Below, one piece after another: positions 1-9,828 of a stretch of 35,254 nucleotides of DNA. Position numbers and translations under genes: made by a program. Location of the stretch: NCBI GenBank assembly GCA_036171455.1, contig JAVHRB010000059.1:1-35254 (forward strand), given 5' to 3'. The notes below the pieces were generated by a model. The model had not been told where the DNA came from. It ran no database searches and saw only the letters and a program-made list of their open reading frames with translations. Position 1 is the stretch's first letter, and each line of letters starts with the position of its first letter. The DNA is from CAIVSN01 sp036171455 (GTDB lineage: Bacteria; Patescibacteriota; Gracilibacteria; BD1-5; UBA2023).

Positions 1-1
1 A

Positions 2-1507
2 TATGTTTGTAAACCAAACTACAGCGGCGCGAATTGTACGACCTATACGGCACCGGTGGTTGCTAGTCGTTATCCATGATGTGATACCGATGATGTTACT
101 TTAAGTAACGGACAAGTTTGGGCAATGTGTAATGCTGGTGCAACAACTACTGCTGGATGGAATACTGCACTTATAGCAGGGACTACGTATGACGTTTGTG
201 ATGGTTCCCATCCTGCTGCCTGTGCCGTTGCTGGAAGTTCAACTACTTATTCGTCGGTATCTTCAACCATTTGTGCAACGGGATATCATATTCCTTCTCA
301 GGCAGAATGGCAGTCGGCTTATAGTCTTTTCTCATGACAAAACTATTGATCTGCGGATAATCTTCCTACAACACTCAAACTACCTATGGCTGGAATATGA
401 GCCTATGGAATATATAGTCTCCGGGGGACAAATGGCTTATATTGGTCAACTACATATTCGACCACCCTTGCTTATTCAGCAAATAGTTTTAACTTCGATG
501 CTACTTCAGTAGTTCCAGCAAGTGCTGCGGCAATAGCTCTTAAATTATCAACTCGTTGTTTAAAAGGTGATGCTCCAATCATCGCTAATTCCTGTGCCAC
601 CACTCCGACCTTCGCCAATATTGGTACTACTACGACCGGATCTCCTACGAGCGCCAACCAAGCATGGACCTACAGTGCGACTCCAGGTACGTGTACTTAT
701 GATTGTACGGGTGGGTATAGCGGTGATGGTTGTACTACAGTACCGGTGGCTATCAACTCCTGTGCCACCCCAACCCCTACCGGAGGAAACTACGGTACTG
801 CTACAATCGGAACCCCTACGAGTGCTAACCAAGCTTGGACCTACAGTGCAACTCCAGGAAACTGTACCTATATTTGTGCGAATGGATATAGCGGAACGAA
901 TTGTGCAACATCACCAACCTGTACCTCTTGGACGTATACTACTGGGGTCTGTCAACCGAACAATACACAAACTCTTACTGTAGCTACTTCATCACCTAGT
1001 TGATGTACCGGCGGAAGCCCAGCGACGAGCCAGGCATGTACGTATGTAGCTCCTCTTTGGACTATGAAATACGTAGGTAAAGCGTTTGGTTCAATAGAAC
1101 CATCATGTTTTGACGGTGCTATGTTCAACTATTATCTCGTTAATGCTGATGGTAGTTTGGGTTACTATGGAACTGATTATGATGGATATGATCCAATCGG
1201 AATTGATTTAACATGGTTGGATCGCTGGATTCAATATCGAACGGGTAGCCCATGGACACAGACAACTTATATTACTAATATAAAACATAAATTCTTACAT
1301 AATATATATCCTGATACAAACGGTCAATTCATAGAAACTGGTATATATGGTACTGTTAAATACATCGACGGAGGAAATAATAGTATAAATATAGTTCTTT
1401 GGCCTGGAACGGTGGATGAATATATAACCAATTACGGAAATCACCCAATCATAAGTCCGTATAGATGTAATTATACCCCCTTATCTTTGACTATAGGAGT
1501 AGGTTAA
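2..1507 (+). CDS. Secreted FISUMP-domain Cys-rich repeat protein (5' truncated by window)
   Basis: The frame is open from the window edge to TAA, with TGA read as Gly; the N-terminus lies outside. The first ~190 visible residues resemble a FISUMP (Fibrobacter succinogenes major paralogous) domain: CATGYHIPSQAEW, then LPMAGIGAYG, GTNGLYWSTT and a closing LSTRCLKG, the usual ends of that family. Two near-identical ~48-residue Cys modules follow (SANQAWTYSATPG core, GYSG...C end), then a CTSWTYTTGVCQPNN module and a Tyr-rich C-terminal ~150 residues I do not recognise. A surface or extracellular location is inferred from family and composition. Its nearest relative in the window is at 2490-3677, which shares the modules in a different order. 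The biochemical role is unknown; adhesion or pilus-associated roles are only guesses. Confidence 0.75.
593..733 (+). repeat. Cys-module A, copy 1
   Basis: In-frame module running from Cys to Cys (residues 198-244 of the partial ORF), centred on SPTSANQAWTYSATPG and ending GYSGDGC. It is the most diverged of the three copies. Confidence 0.7.
761..904 (+). repeat. Cys-module A, copy 2
   Basis: Same module as 593-733. It is very close at DNA level to the copy at 2898-3041 in the neighbouring gene, including the string ggtactgctacaatcggaac. Confidence 0.75.
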
Positions 1508-1537
1508 ATCTAGTTAAAAGTTACTAATATTAAAATC

Positions 1538-1897
1538 ATGAAAAAATATTTACCAATATTCTCGATGTGAATCCTAGTCATTGTTTTTGCTGTATGGTAT
1601 TTTGGATACAAAACTATTTCATCTCAAACTCCGATTCCAGAAATTACTCCGGAAATTCAAGGAATAAAACCAGAACTAAACCCTGTAGAAGCATGAGATC
1701 CAAAACTTTGCGAAACGGCTCCACAGTGAATTAAGCAGATTTGTTTGGATGCGGTATATTTAGGGATTGCCTTAAAAAGTAAAGATATAAAAGATTGTAA
1801 TAAGATACAAGAGAACCAAAGACGTACTAAATGTAGAACAAGACTCGATCCGAAAGTTATCAATGCAGCTGAAAGCACAACCTCGATTTCAGAATAG
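1538..1897 (+). CDS. Small single-TM protein, Cys-patterned paralogue 1
   Basis: 119 residues with three in-frame TGA codons; the ATG is 30 bases after the previous stop. Residues ~5-25 form one hydrophobic segment (FSMGILVIVFAVWYFGY) after a short basic start, so an N-in anchor with an exported C-terminal domain is likely. The exported part has the pattern DPKLCET...ICLDAVYLGIALKS..DCNKIQ...KC. The genes at 1960 and 3703 share it (DPKLCDT...CKDIVYFEIAMKS..EDCNAIQ...VCKDR), so this is a family of three in the window. No named domain recognised. Alternation with the FISUMP genes suggests a shared surface function. Confidence 0.7.
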
Positions 1898-1959
1898 GCA
1901 AAGCGTATAGAGTAGTCCATAAAGATTAATTCGATATGTATCACCTTAAGTCAAATTTT

Positions 1960-2427
1960 ATGAAAGTATTTACAAAACTTCCCGCTCACTTCAATCAAAA
2001 ATACATCACCATCGCGATTGCTATTTTTATCATACTTCTCCTGGTAATCTGGTTTTCAAAATCAGGAATCTCTCCAAACACCAAACCTCCCATTGCTTCC
2101 AATCCATCTATTACCAAATCCGGCTGTGAATCCTTGTCTGGTGATGAAAAATTCGCCTGTCTCAATCGTTTGGATAATGCTAACGCTCTCACTAAATCCG
2201 TAGCTGATGCCGCCCAAAAATTGGATCCGAAACTCTGTGATACGGTGAGCGAGTGAGCCAAAGTAGCCTGCAAGGATATCGTCTACTTTGAAATCGCCAT
2301 GAAAAGCAACAAGGTAGAGGATTGTAATGCAATACAAGATATCCAAAAACAGAAAGTCTGTAAAGATCGGTTCGTTCCGACGAAAACTCCGGATACAGCC
2401 AAAACCCCAGAGGTTCCGAATCCATAG
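1960..2427 (+). CDS. Small single-TM protein, Cys-patterned paralogue 2
   Basis: 155 residues. The start chosen is MKVFTKLP, with a single TM at ~14-34 (YITIAIAIFIILLLVIW); an in-frame ATG 24 bases upstream would add eight residues. The soluble part has a Cys pattern of six cysteines (SGCESL, FACLN, KLCDT, VACKD, EDCNA, KVCKD) and ends in a Pro/Thr-rich tail. One TGA (TVSE-G-AKVACKD) is read through and the paralogue at 3703 has it at the same site. From codon ~37 onwards the DNA is almost identical to 3831-4195, but the N-terminal anchor differs. Function unknown. Confidence 0.7.
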
Positions 2428-2431
2428 GAAA
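2067..2431 (+). repeat. 365-bp duplicated block, copy 1
   Basis: Matches 3831-4195 without gaps and with about three mismatches (near 2379 and 2399-2402). It covers the exported domain and stop codon of the small TM protein and ends just past the stop. Confidence 0.9.
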
Positions 2432-2489
2432 TATTGGAATTCCCAAAGATCATATATATCATACCATCAACCGTACTAATTTTCATCCC

Positions 2490-3677
2490 ATGAAAACCTC
2501 TACAAAAACACTGTTCATCTTTTTAGCCAGTATCACTGTCTTTAGTAGCATGGCATATGCCGCAGCTACTACGATCAACACAGTCACAACTCAAACGATT
2601 AACACGAGTGATATCATAGGAATCGGATGGTTCCAAGCGGCGAATGATCGATTGCCTCCTGCTGGTTGAAATGCGGGGCAAGTATTACTCATCGATACTG
2701 CTGGAAAGCCAGCATGGGGTTGTGGTGGGGGAGCGGGATGTACCACACCACCAACCTGTACCTCTTGGACCTACACCCCAGGAACTTGTCAACCAAATAA
2801 CACTCAATCTCTCACGGTAGCTACTTCGTCCCCTAGTGGTTGTACCGGCGGAACCCCATTGACGAGCCAGGCATGTACGTATGTTCCACCAGTATCTTGT
2901 ACCACCCCTACTCCTACCGGAGCAAACTATGGTACTGCTACAATCGGAACCCCAACGAGTGCCAACCAAGCTTGGACCTACAGTGCGACTCCAGGAAACT
3001 GTACCTATACATGTCTTAATGGATATAGCGGAAATGGTTGTACTACCCCTGCAATTACTGGTTGGAGATTAATTGATACGAATTGTAACAAACCGGATAT
3101 CACTGTTGGTTCTCAAGTTTGGGCAGGATGTAATTCAACAATCGGATCAAGTTATACATATACTTCGTCTTCATTGGCTGATACCGATGGAGTTAATCTC
3201 TATGGAGGTATGTATCGATACGATACTATGTCCGCAAATAGCTGTTTATGAATTGGTATATCCACAACCAATACTGTTTGTCCTTGTAAAGGTGGATACC
3301 ACGTTCCCTCGACTGATGAGTGGGATACACTTTCAATTAATCTCTGATGTACTGGAGCAGAGAAACTTACCGGAGTTGAATTTAATCAGGAATGTCTAAG
3401 AAGTAATTACAAAGATCCTAACAATGGTTTTGGATGGGCTTCAACCAATCCAAAAAGTTTAAGAAATTTCATGGGTCTTTCGCTCCCAGGACTCTGCAAT
3501 TATGGAAACCCTTATTGCGCAAATCGTGGTACAGAAGGAGGTTATTGGACTAGTACTCCCTATGCTGCGTATGCTGGATATGTTTGGGAGAGACATTTAT
3601 ACAGTAGTGTTTCCTCGTACCTTCGGAGCAGCATTGCCGTGTGGATTGCTATGTCCGTTCGTTGTTTGAAGGACTAA
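2490..3677 (+). CDS. Secreted FISUMP-domain protein with Cys modules
   Basis: 395 residues, complete. A clear Sec signal peptide (basic MKTSTK, hydrophobic LFIFLASITVF, cleavage near AYA-AA) is followed by a short region ending WGCGGGAGC. Then come one CTSWTYTPGTCQPNN module (~88-130), one SANQAWTYSATPG module (~137-184) and a C-terminal FISUMP domain (~190-395). The FISUMP part shows GSQVWAGCN, CPCKGGYHVPSTDEWDTL, GGYWTSTPY and the terminal SVRCLKD typical of the family. Three TGA codons are read as Gly. Module order is the reverse of the partial gene at 2-1507, where FISUMP comes first, suggesting shuffling. Extracellular; partner and ligand unknown. Confidence 0.8.
2898..3041 (+). repeat. 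Cys-module A, copy 3
   Basis: Third copy of the 48-residue module found at 593-733 and 761-904; it ends GYSGNGC. Confidence 0.75.
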
Positions 3678-3702
3678 TCCCCTCATTAATTTTCTTCCTT
3701 TT

Positions 3703-4191
3703 ATGTCAAATTTCTGCTTTCCTCTTACCAAAACCAGTCGTCTCATTTATGGAGTACTCATCGTATGAGCCATACTCGTTCTCAACCACCTCATCCTCTG
3801 GTTTGCCAAATCTGGAACTCCTTCAGATCAAATCTCTCCAAACACCAAACCTCCCATTGCTTCCAATCCATCTATTACCAAATCCGGCTGTGAATCCTTG
3901 TCTGGTGATGAAAAATTCGCCTGTCTCAATCGTTTGGATAATGCTAACGCTCTCACTAAATCCGTAGCTGATGCCGCCCAAAAATTGGATCCGAAACTCT
4001 GTGATACGGTGAGCGAGTGAGCCAAAGTAGCCTGCAAGGATATCGTCTACTTTGAAATCGCCATGAAAAGCAACAAGGTAGAGGATTGTAATGCAATACA
4101 AGATATCCAAAAACAGAAAGTCTGTAAAGATCGGTTCGTTTCGACGAAAACTCCGGATACCGCTAAAACCCCAGAGGTTCCGAATCCATAG
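3703..4191 (+). CDS. Small single-TM protein, Cys-patterned paralogue 3
   Basis: 162 residues. The N-terminal ~43 residues (anchor LIYGVLIVGAILVLNHLILWF, positions ~13-33) are unrelated in sequence to those of the gene at 1960. The rest is virtually identical to it at protein level, with one visible change (P to S in RFVPTK/RFVSTK). So the exported Cys domain was recently copied or gene-converted onto a different membrane anchor. It follows the FISUMP gene by 26 bases, the same arrangement as 2-1507/1538-1897, so the pair may be a functional unit. Function unknown. Confidence 0.7.
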
Positions 4192-4195
4192 GAAA
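3831..4195 (+). repeat. 365-bp duplicated block, copy 2
   Basis: Partner of 2067-2431 at an exact offset of 1764 bases, which spans one FISUMP gene. Confidence 0.9.
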
Positions 4196-4319
4196 CATCT
4201 GCATGAGATACCCAGAGTTTACATTCCCTCGGTTTCCGGGGGATTGTTATGTACCATAGCCAATTGCATTTGCATTTTACTTGCTTTTTGTTACCCTTCC
4301 ACTTGAATCATTTTCCATC

Positions 4320-4817
4320 ATGAGACATTCGTCGATTTCGCTCGTTCAAGAACTGTATTACAAAGCCAAAGACACAAAGATTCTGCCAAAAAAATTGTCT
4401 CTCGATGGATATTGCCCAGAATCTCTCCAAAAATCTCTCAAATTGAGAGTCGTTGATGCTGGAGATGACGAATCTACCATGGCAGAACTCACCTCTTTAC
4501 AAGGTCCAGCTTATTCTTTGGAATCTTACGGTATAGATTTTGTTGCGAGTCCCAAACATGCTGATGGTATTGTGATTGTAGGAGCGATTACTCAGAATAT
4601 GCTTGATCCCTTGCTTCGAGCCTACAATGTGATCCCGGAACCAAAAATCGTCATTGCTCTTGGCAACAAAGCTATTCATGGTGATCCCCGGTTTTCCTGA
4701 TGTGTCGGTCGGGCAGATAAATTTTTGAAAGTTGATCTGAATATTCCTGGAAATCCTCCAAAACCGGAGGAAATCCTTTCCTATTTGGTTTCCTTTGTTC
4801 GTGGAATTTCGACGTAG
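4320..4817 (+). CDS. Ehr/NuoB-like small subunit lacking all Fe-S ligand cysteines
   Basis: 165 residues, first gene of the complex operon. The fold signature of the NuoB/HyfI family is plain: VDAG at 45-48, YGIDFVASPKHADGIVIVG (70-88), EPKIVIALGNKAIHGD (107-122) and PGNPPKPEEIL near 143. In the family these segments carry the four Cys that hold the proximal [4Fe-4S] cluster (VDAGSCNGCE, GDCA, PGCPP). Here they read VDAGDDEST, GNKA and PGNPP, so all four are replaced. The only Cys are 32 and 128. One TGA is at residue 127. The subunit should still dock to the large subunit but cannot hold the canonical cluster. The family call is firm; loss of the cluster is inferred from the residues. Confidence 0.85.
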
Positions 4818-4850
4818 TTTTTGATAGATAGGGTATTTATTGTTAATAAT

Positions 4851-6809
4851 ATGTTTTTATCATTAGGTTTCGTTTTTTTAGCCATCCTGTTTCTCTATGT
4901 CGCGTTTGGCAATTTTAATACGCAAAAACTTCAGAGGACAAATGCCCTTTTCTGTATGTATTTTCTGACCAATGTTTTCCTTTGAATCCAAGGGTTCTGA
5001 CCAGGAATAGAGGGGTATGTCTGGGGAATGCATTTGTTTCACATTGGAGCTATCGAATCATTTTTTTTGATTTTGTTTGGCATGGTTGGCATAGGGGTTT
5101 CAATCTATTCCAATTATTATTTTGAGGAGTATTTGCACCATTGAAAAAATCTCAATTTTTACTATTCGATGATTTTTTTGTTTGTTGTCGCCATGCAAAT
5201 CATCATTGTAGGAAGTAATGCCATGGTATTTCTCGTGATGTGGGAAGTTATGACGCTGAGTAGTTATTTTCTCGTAATTCATGAGTATGAGGAAAATGCT
5301 TCCCTTGAATGAGGGAATTACTATCTCGTTATTGCGCATGTGGGAATGTTTTTCATTCTTTTGGGTTTCATTCCTTTTATTATTGCAAGTTCGAGTTTCG
5401 ATTTTGCAAATTGGTCGGGGGTCATGCTGACTCCCGAGCAAAGAAATATCGCCTTTTTTGCAGCACTTATTGGTTTTGGCGCCAAGGCGGGTATTTGGCC
5501 TCTTGATATTTGGCTTCCCAAAGCTCATCCGATTGCATCTTCCAATGTATCGGCACTGATGTCAGGATTTATGGTCAAGCTTCCGATTATGATGATTCTC
5601 AAATTCATCGTTGTGTTTTTTGCTATGCAGGTGGATTTGGTTTGGGGAATTACGCTATTGATAGCGGGATCGCTCTCGGCCTTTCTCGGGATTTTTTATG
5701 CCATGACACAAAATGATATCAAGCGCGTGCTCGCGTTTTCCACGATAGAAAATGTCTGATTTATATTGGCGAATATTGGAGTATTTGCTATTGGCCTCGC
5801 GTTGTGAAACCCACTGATAGTTTCTCTGGGGCTCCTCGCTCTCCTGTACCACAGTGCGAATCATGCCTTTTATAAAACCCTCATGTTTTTGATAGCGGGG
5901 AGCATTATTGAACGTACTGGAACTCGGAGCATTGCCAAAATGGGTGGTCTGGTAAAAGTACTCCCTTTCCTCTCAATAATAACGATGTTCGGAGTACTTA
6001 CGATATCCGGAGTCCCTCCGTTTGCTTCATTTAATTCTGAATTGGCGGGAATTATGGGTATGTTGAAAATTATTACCGATGCGGATGGCTCAGTTTTGCG
6101 ATTTATCACAATAGGTTGCGTAGTTCTCATCGCGCTGATGAGTGTTTTTGCATTTGTCTCTTTTGTCCGACTGTATTCGATAGTTTTTTCTGGGAGACCA
6201 AGAGATCTCGATCTAAAAGTACGCGTGGAATCTCATCTGTCCGAAAATGCGAGCTATGTCTTTTTTGTAGTCGCAATATTTGTGGTTTCCCTATTTCCAG
6301 GGTTATTTTCTCATATCGCGAGTACTATTATAGGAGGCAGTAGCACCGTACCGCTTATACAACTGCAAATTGGTGATTTTGAATTCATACCAGCATATCT
6401 CATACTGGTTTATGCTTTGCTTGGCGTTATTGTATATGCTCTATCCCGTTTTTTTCTCGGTTCTCTTACCAAAGCCGTTCCATGGAATTGTGGATATCCT
6501 ACGATCCCGCATCGTTCACAATACAGTTCGAGATCCCTGGTACAGCCGATACGCCGACTGTATGAAGGTCTCTATATGCAAGCAAGTGACCTCAGTTATA
6601 ATGAATATTACAAGAAGGACCGAAATACCCTAAAATTTTTGAAAAGGAAAGCGTACTTTACGAATATTGGATATTTGAAGTGTATTAGAGGAATCCAGTA
6701 TTTGTGAGACAAAGTGCGATCTCTCCAAAATGGGGTACTGCAATATTACATTGGATATTTGTTTGGAACACTCATGTTGATGCTTCTGGTGTTGTATTAT
6801 TTTTTGTAA
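4851..6809 (+). CDS. HyfB/NuoL-type antiporter-like membrane subunit of Ehr-like complex
   Basis: 652 residues, polytopic, with a Proton_antipo_M core and several TGA-Gly codons. Family residues for ion translocation are kept: Glu132 in MWEVMTLSSYFLV, Lys212 in GFGAKAGIWPLDIWLPKAH, the ALLYHSANHAFYKTLMFL segment, and SGVPPFASFNSE. The C-terminal part (VPWNCGYP onward, plus a final TM) resembles the HyfB tail. It follows the small-subunit stop by 33 bases and precedes the HyfC-like gene by 9. In related complexes this subunit moves protons or Na+ through a chain of charged residues inside the membrane. The antiporter fold looks intact here although the redox arm is not. Confidence 0.9.
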
Positions 6810-6818
6810 TCCAAAGAT

Positions 6819-7736
6819 ATGTTTCTGTTTGTATCGTATTTTTTCTGTATTGCTCTTGCTCTCGCTGCGATTCCTTTTTTTGATACCATTCTCAAATCTA
6901 TCAAGGCCATTATGAACGGAAGAAGACCGCTTCGTTTGCTGCAAGGATATTTTGATCTCGTAAAGCTTTCGATGAAACAGACTTTTTTGAGTGAGTTCAC
7001 TTCCTTTTTTTCCGTTATCTGACCTTGGATATTGCTCATAAATAGCCTGGTGTTTTTTTCATTTATACCGATTGTTTTCGGATATTTTGATATGAATATA
7101 TTGTATTTGTTCTGTGTTCTTTCTTTGGGAAATTTTTTTATTGTCCTCTATGCAATGGACAATACCACTTATTTTTGAGGACTTGGAGCGGAACGAGAAC
7201 TTTTCGTACTCTCAATTGTGGAATCGACTCTCGTGCTGATGATTGTCCTATTTGCGATGATTGGGGGACATACCGATGTTGCATGACTCCATATGATTTT
7301 TAACAAGAGCGTTTTCTCTCCCTACGAAATTATTTTTTACACGGTCCTCGTCGTAGTGTTTTTTTACACGATTCTTGCAGAAAACAAGAGATTTCCTTTT
7401 GATAATCCTTCGACTCACTTGGAGCTCACTATGATTCATGAAGCAATGCTTTTGGAAACGGAAGGCAAACAGCTGATGCTTTTGGAAATTGCATCAAAAA
7501 TCAAAATGTACGGATTTATCAGCCTGTTTGTTTGGATTTTCATTCCGTGATCTTTTGGAATTACGAATTTTTTCTTACTTTTCCTCCTTTGGATTTTCAA
7601 AGTCATGTTCGTTGTAGCTATTATTGCTGTTTGGGAAGCCGTTATTACGAAAATCCGCATATTCAAATACCAAGAAATTTTTGTCATATTGCTTGTTTCG
7701 CAGGTATTGCTCATGGCTTTTTATATCTTAAAATAA
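6819..7736 (+). CDS. HyfC/NuoH-type membrane anchor subunit
   Basis: 305 residues, about eight TM segments, TGA read as Gly at several points. Family landmarks: PLRLLQGYFDLVKL after TM1, GGLGAERELFVLS in the middle, and ENKRFPFDNPSTHLELTMIHEAML, the conserved acidic loop of NuoH/HyfC proteins. In complex I and group 4 hydrogenases this subunit joins the peripheral arm to the membrane arm and forms the entry of the coupling channel. Keeping the acidic loop implies a peripheral arm still docks. Tight spacing on both sides indicates one transcript. Confidence 0.9.
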
Positions 7737-7743
7737 CCCTACC

Positions 7744-8379
7744 ATGGAAGCGCTTCAAGTTTTTTGTCTTCTCATCATTATGTCGGGATTTCTTCTCACG
7801 GTGAGTACCAATTATCTCAATTTCATCAAGATATATATCATCCAAACCGCTCTTATTTTCGGGGTGTTCTACATTTTGTACGCAAATAAATTTGGGAGTG
7901 ATACCATGCTCTTGTTTGCTTTTGTGTATGGTATTGCTATACGGGTGCTCGGAGTACCACTCATGATTAACCATTTCTTGACCAAACTCAATATGCCCTT
8001 TATTGAGAGAAAACTTCATATCAATGGAATCTATGCCCTTGGTATCCAGCTGGGAATGCTTTTTTTCGTATATATGCTCGCACAAAAGGTTCACGAAAAC
8101 AATCTTATTTTCGTGGCGAGCTTTCTCATTGTTTTTTTCTGACTTTTCACTTTCTTGAATCACAAAAAACTCATTGGCGATATTCTGGCTTTCCTTTTCG
8201 TTGAAAATGGATTGTTCTTGCTTTCCATGCTGATAATCGACAAGATTAACTTTTATGCTGAGATCAATATTATGGTCGATATCCTCATGAGTGTAGCGGT
8301 ACTCGTCATGTCTATGATAAAGATTCGGAGTGTTACGGGAAATATCGATGTTGCCAAATTTGTGGAATTGAAGGAATAG
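7744..8379 (+). CDS. HyfE-type membrane subunit
   Basis: 211 residues, mostly hydrophobic, with about six to seven TM segments, starting 7 bases after the HyfC-like stop. Size, position between HyfC and HyfF, and a NuoK-like arrangement (FVENGLFLLSMLI, the region carrying the conserved Glu of the family) fit HyfE. One TGA is read as Gly (IVFF-G-LFTFL). As a NuoK/MrpC relative it probably forms part of the ion path. Identification rests on gene order and topology more than on a unique motif. Confidence 0.8.
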
Positions 8380-8401
8380 TATTTTTTTTTAAAGCTCATT
8401 T

Positions 8402-9817
8402 ATGTATTTTCTTTTTTTGCTCTATTCCTTCCCGATAGTATTTTTTTCAATAAGCACAATTTTCCCAAAGCGTTTTTGGAAAAATATTCTTCTTGGAATG
8501 AGTTTTTCCTACTTTTTGCTTTCCGTACTTGGAATATTTTTGTATTTTTCAGGATATTGATTTGAAAATGGTTTTGCTTTGATTGATCGCTTCAACCTCA
8601 TTTTCATAAATGTGGTTCTCATCCTTTCGGGTATTATCGCGCTGTACGGTTCATATTATTTTGAGCAGGAGATCCAACACCATGTTATCGGTGAATCCAA
8701 AGCAAAGCAGTATCTTATCTTTTCAAATCTTTTTATTCTCGCCATGCTTGGATCGGCTACGTTCAAGAATATTATCATGATTTGGGTGGCACTTGAAGCT
8801 ACGACGATTTTTACCACTTCATTAATCAGTTTTTATGGCACGAAAACGAGCTGGGAAGCAGCATGGAAATATCTGATTATTTGTGGAACGGGACTGACCA
8901 TTGGACTCTTTGGTATTTTTATCATTATTTATGCGGGACTCGAGAATGTCGATTATAACGCAATTCTGGTGTCACCATCAATCAATGTAGGACTCGTAGA
9001 GATTGGCTTCGTGTTAGCGACCGTAGGAATCGGTACAAAAATTGGACTTTTTCCATTGAATACTTGGCTTCCTGACGCTCATGGATCATGACCGACTCCC
9101 ATTAGCGCGACCATGTCCAGCATTCTCCTTCCCCTGGCTATTCTCTATCTGTTCAAGATTAAAAATATCGTGGATATCCTGTTAAAAAGCTCTGATTTTA
9201 CCAATTTCCTATTTATTTTCATGGGACTGCTGACTATCGTAGCAGCGGGACTTATGCTGATCAAACAAAAACATTTCAAACGGGCCCTCGCATATTCCAG
9301 CAGTGAGAATATGGGGATCATCGTATTTGCCCTCTGACTCTGACCCGTGGGTATCAAACTTGGAATTCTTCATATGATCGGACATGGTTTTCTCAAAGCA
9401 GCATCGTTTATGTCAGTGGGAAATGTACTTATCCAACTGAAAACTTGAATTTTTGAAAATATTAACAATCTCCTCCGAAGGATGCCCCGAACCGGAATAC
9501 TTCTGATTATCAGTCTCATATTCCTCGTGTGAATTCCTCTTTCACCGCTTTTTTTCACGGAGATTTTGATTATTATACAAGCTTTCAAGACGAATATTTG
9601 GCTCGCCCTCATTTTTATCGCTGGATTATCCCTCGTTTTCAGCTCTCTGTTGATTAATTTTGGAAACCTGTATTTGGATCATCCTCTTCTCAAGGAATCC
9701 AAAGTTTTATTGATTACTGAGGATATAAAATTTAAAACCGTGCACTTCTGCATAGGTATCGCCATTGTTCTCGGTATTGTTTCCAATGGTATGTTTTTTG
9801 TCGATCGACTTTTCTAA
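8402..9817 (+). CDS. HyfF/NuoN-type antiporter-like membrane subunit
   Basis: 471 residues, polytopic Proton_antipo_M protein. Conserved charged sites are kept: Glu132 in IWVALEATTIFTTSLI, Lys213 in GIGTKIGLFPLNTWLPDAH, KRALAYSSSENMG, and HMIGHGFLKAASFMSVGN. Several glycines, including the one in DAHGSGPTPISA, are written TGA. This is the second pumping-type subunit in the operon, so the membrane arm has at least two antiporter-like modules (with 4851-6809). It is followed 11 bases later by the large-subunit gene. Confidence 0.9.
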
Positions 9818-9828
9818 TCAAATTTAGT

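Noticed and set aside
583..3045. CRISPR array or tandem DNA repeats
   Set aside because: The repeats are in-frame protein modules of ~144 bases with coding variation, not short direct repeats with unique spacers.
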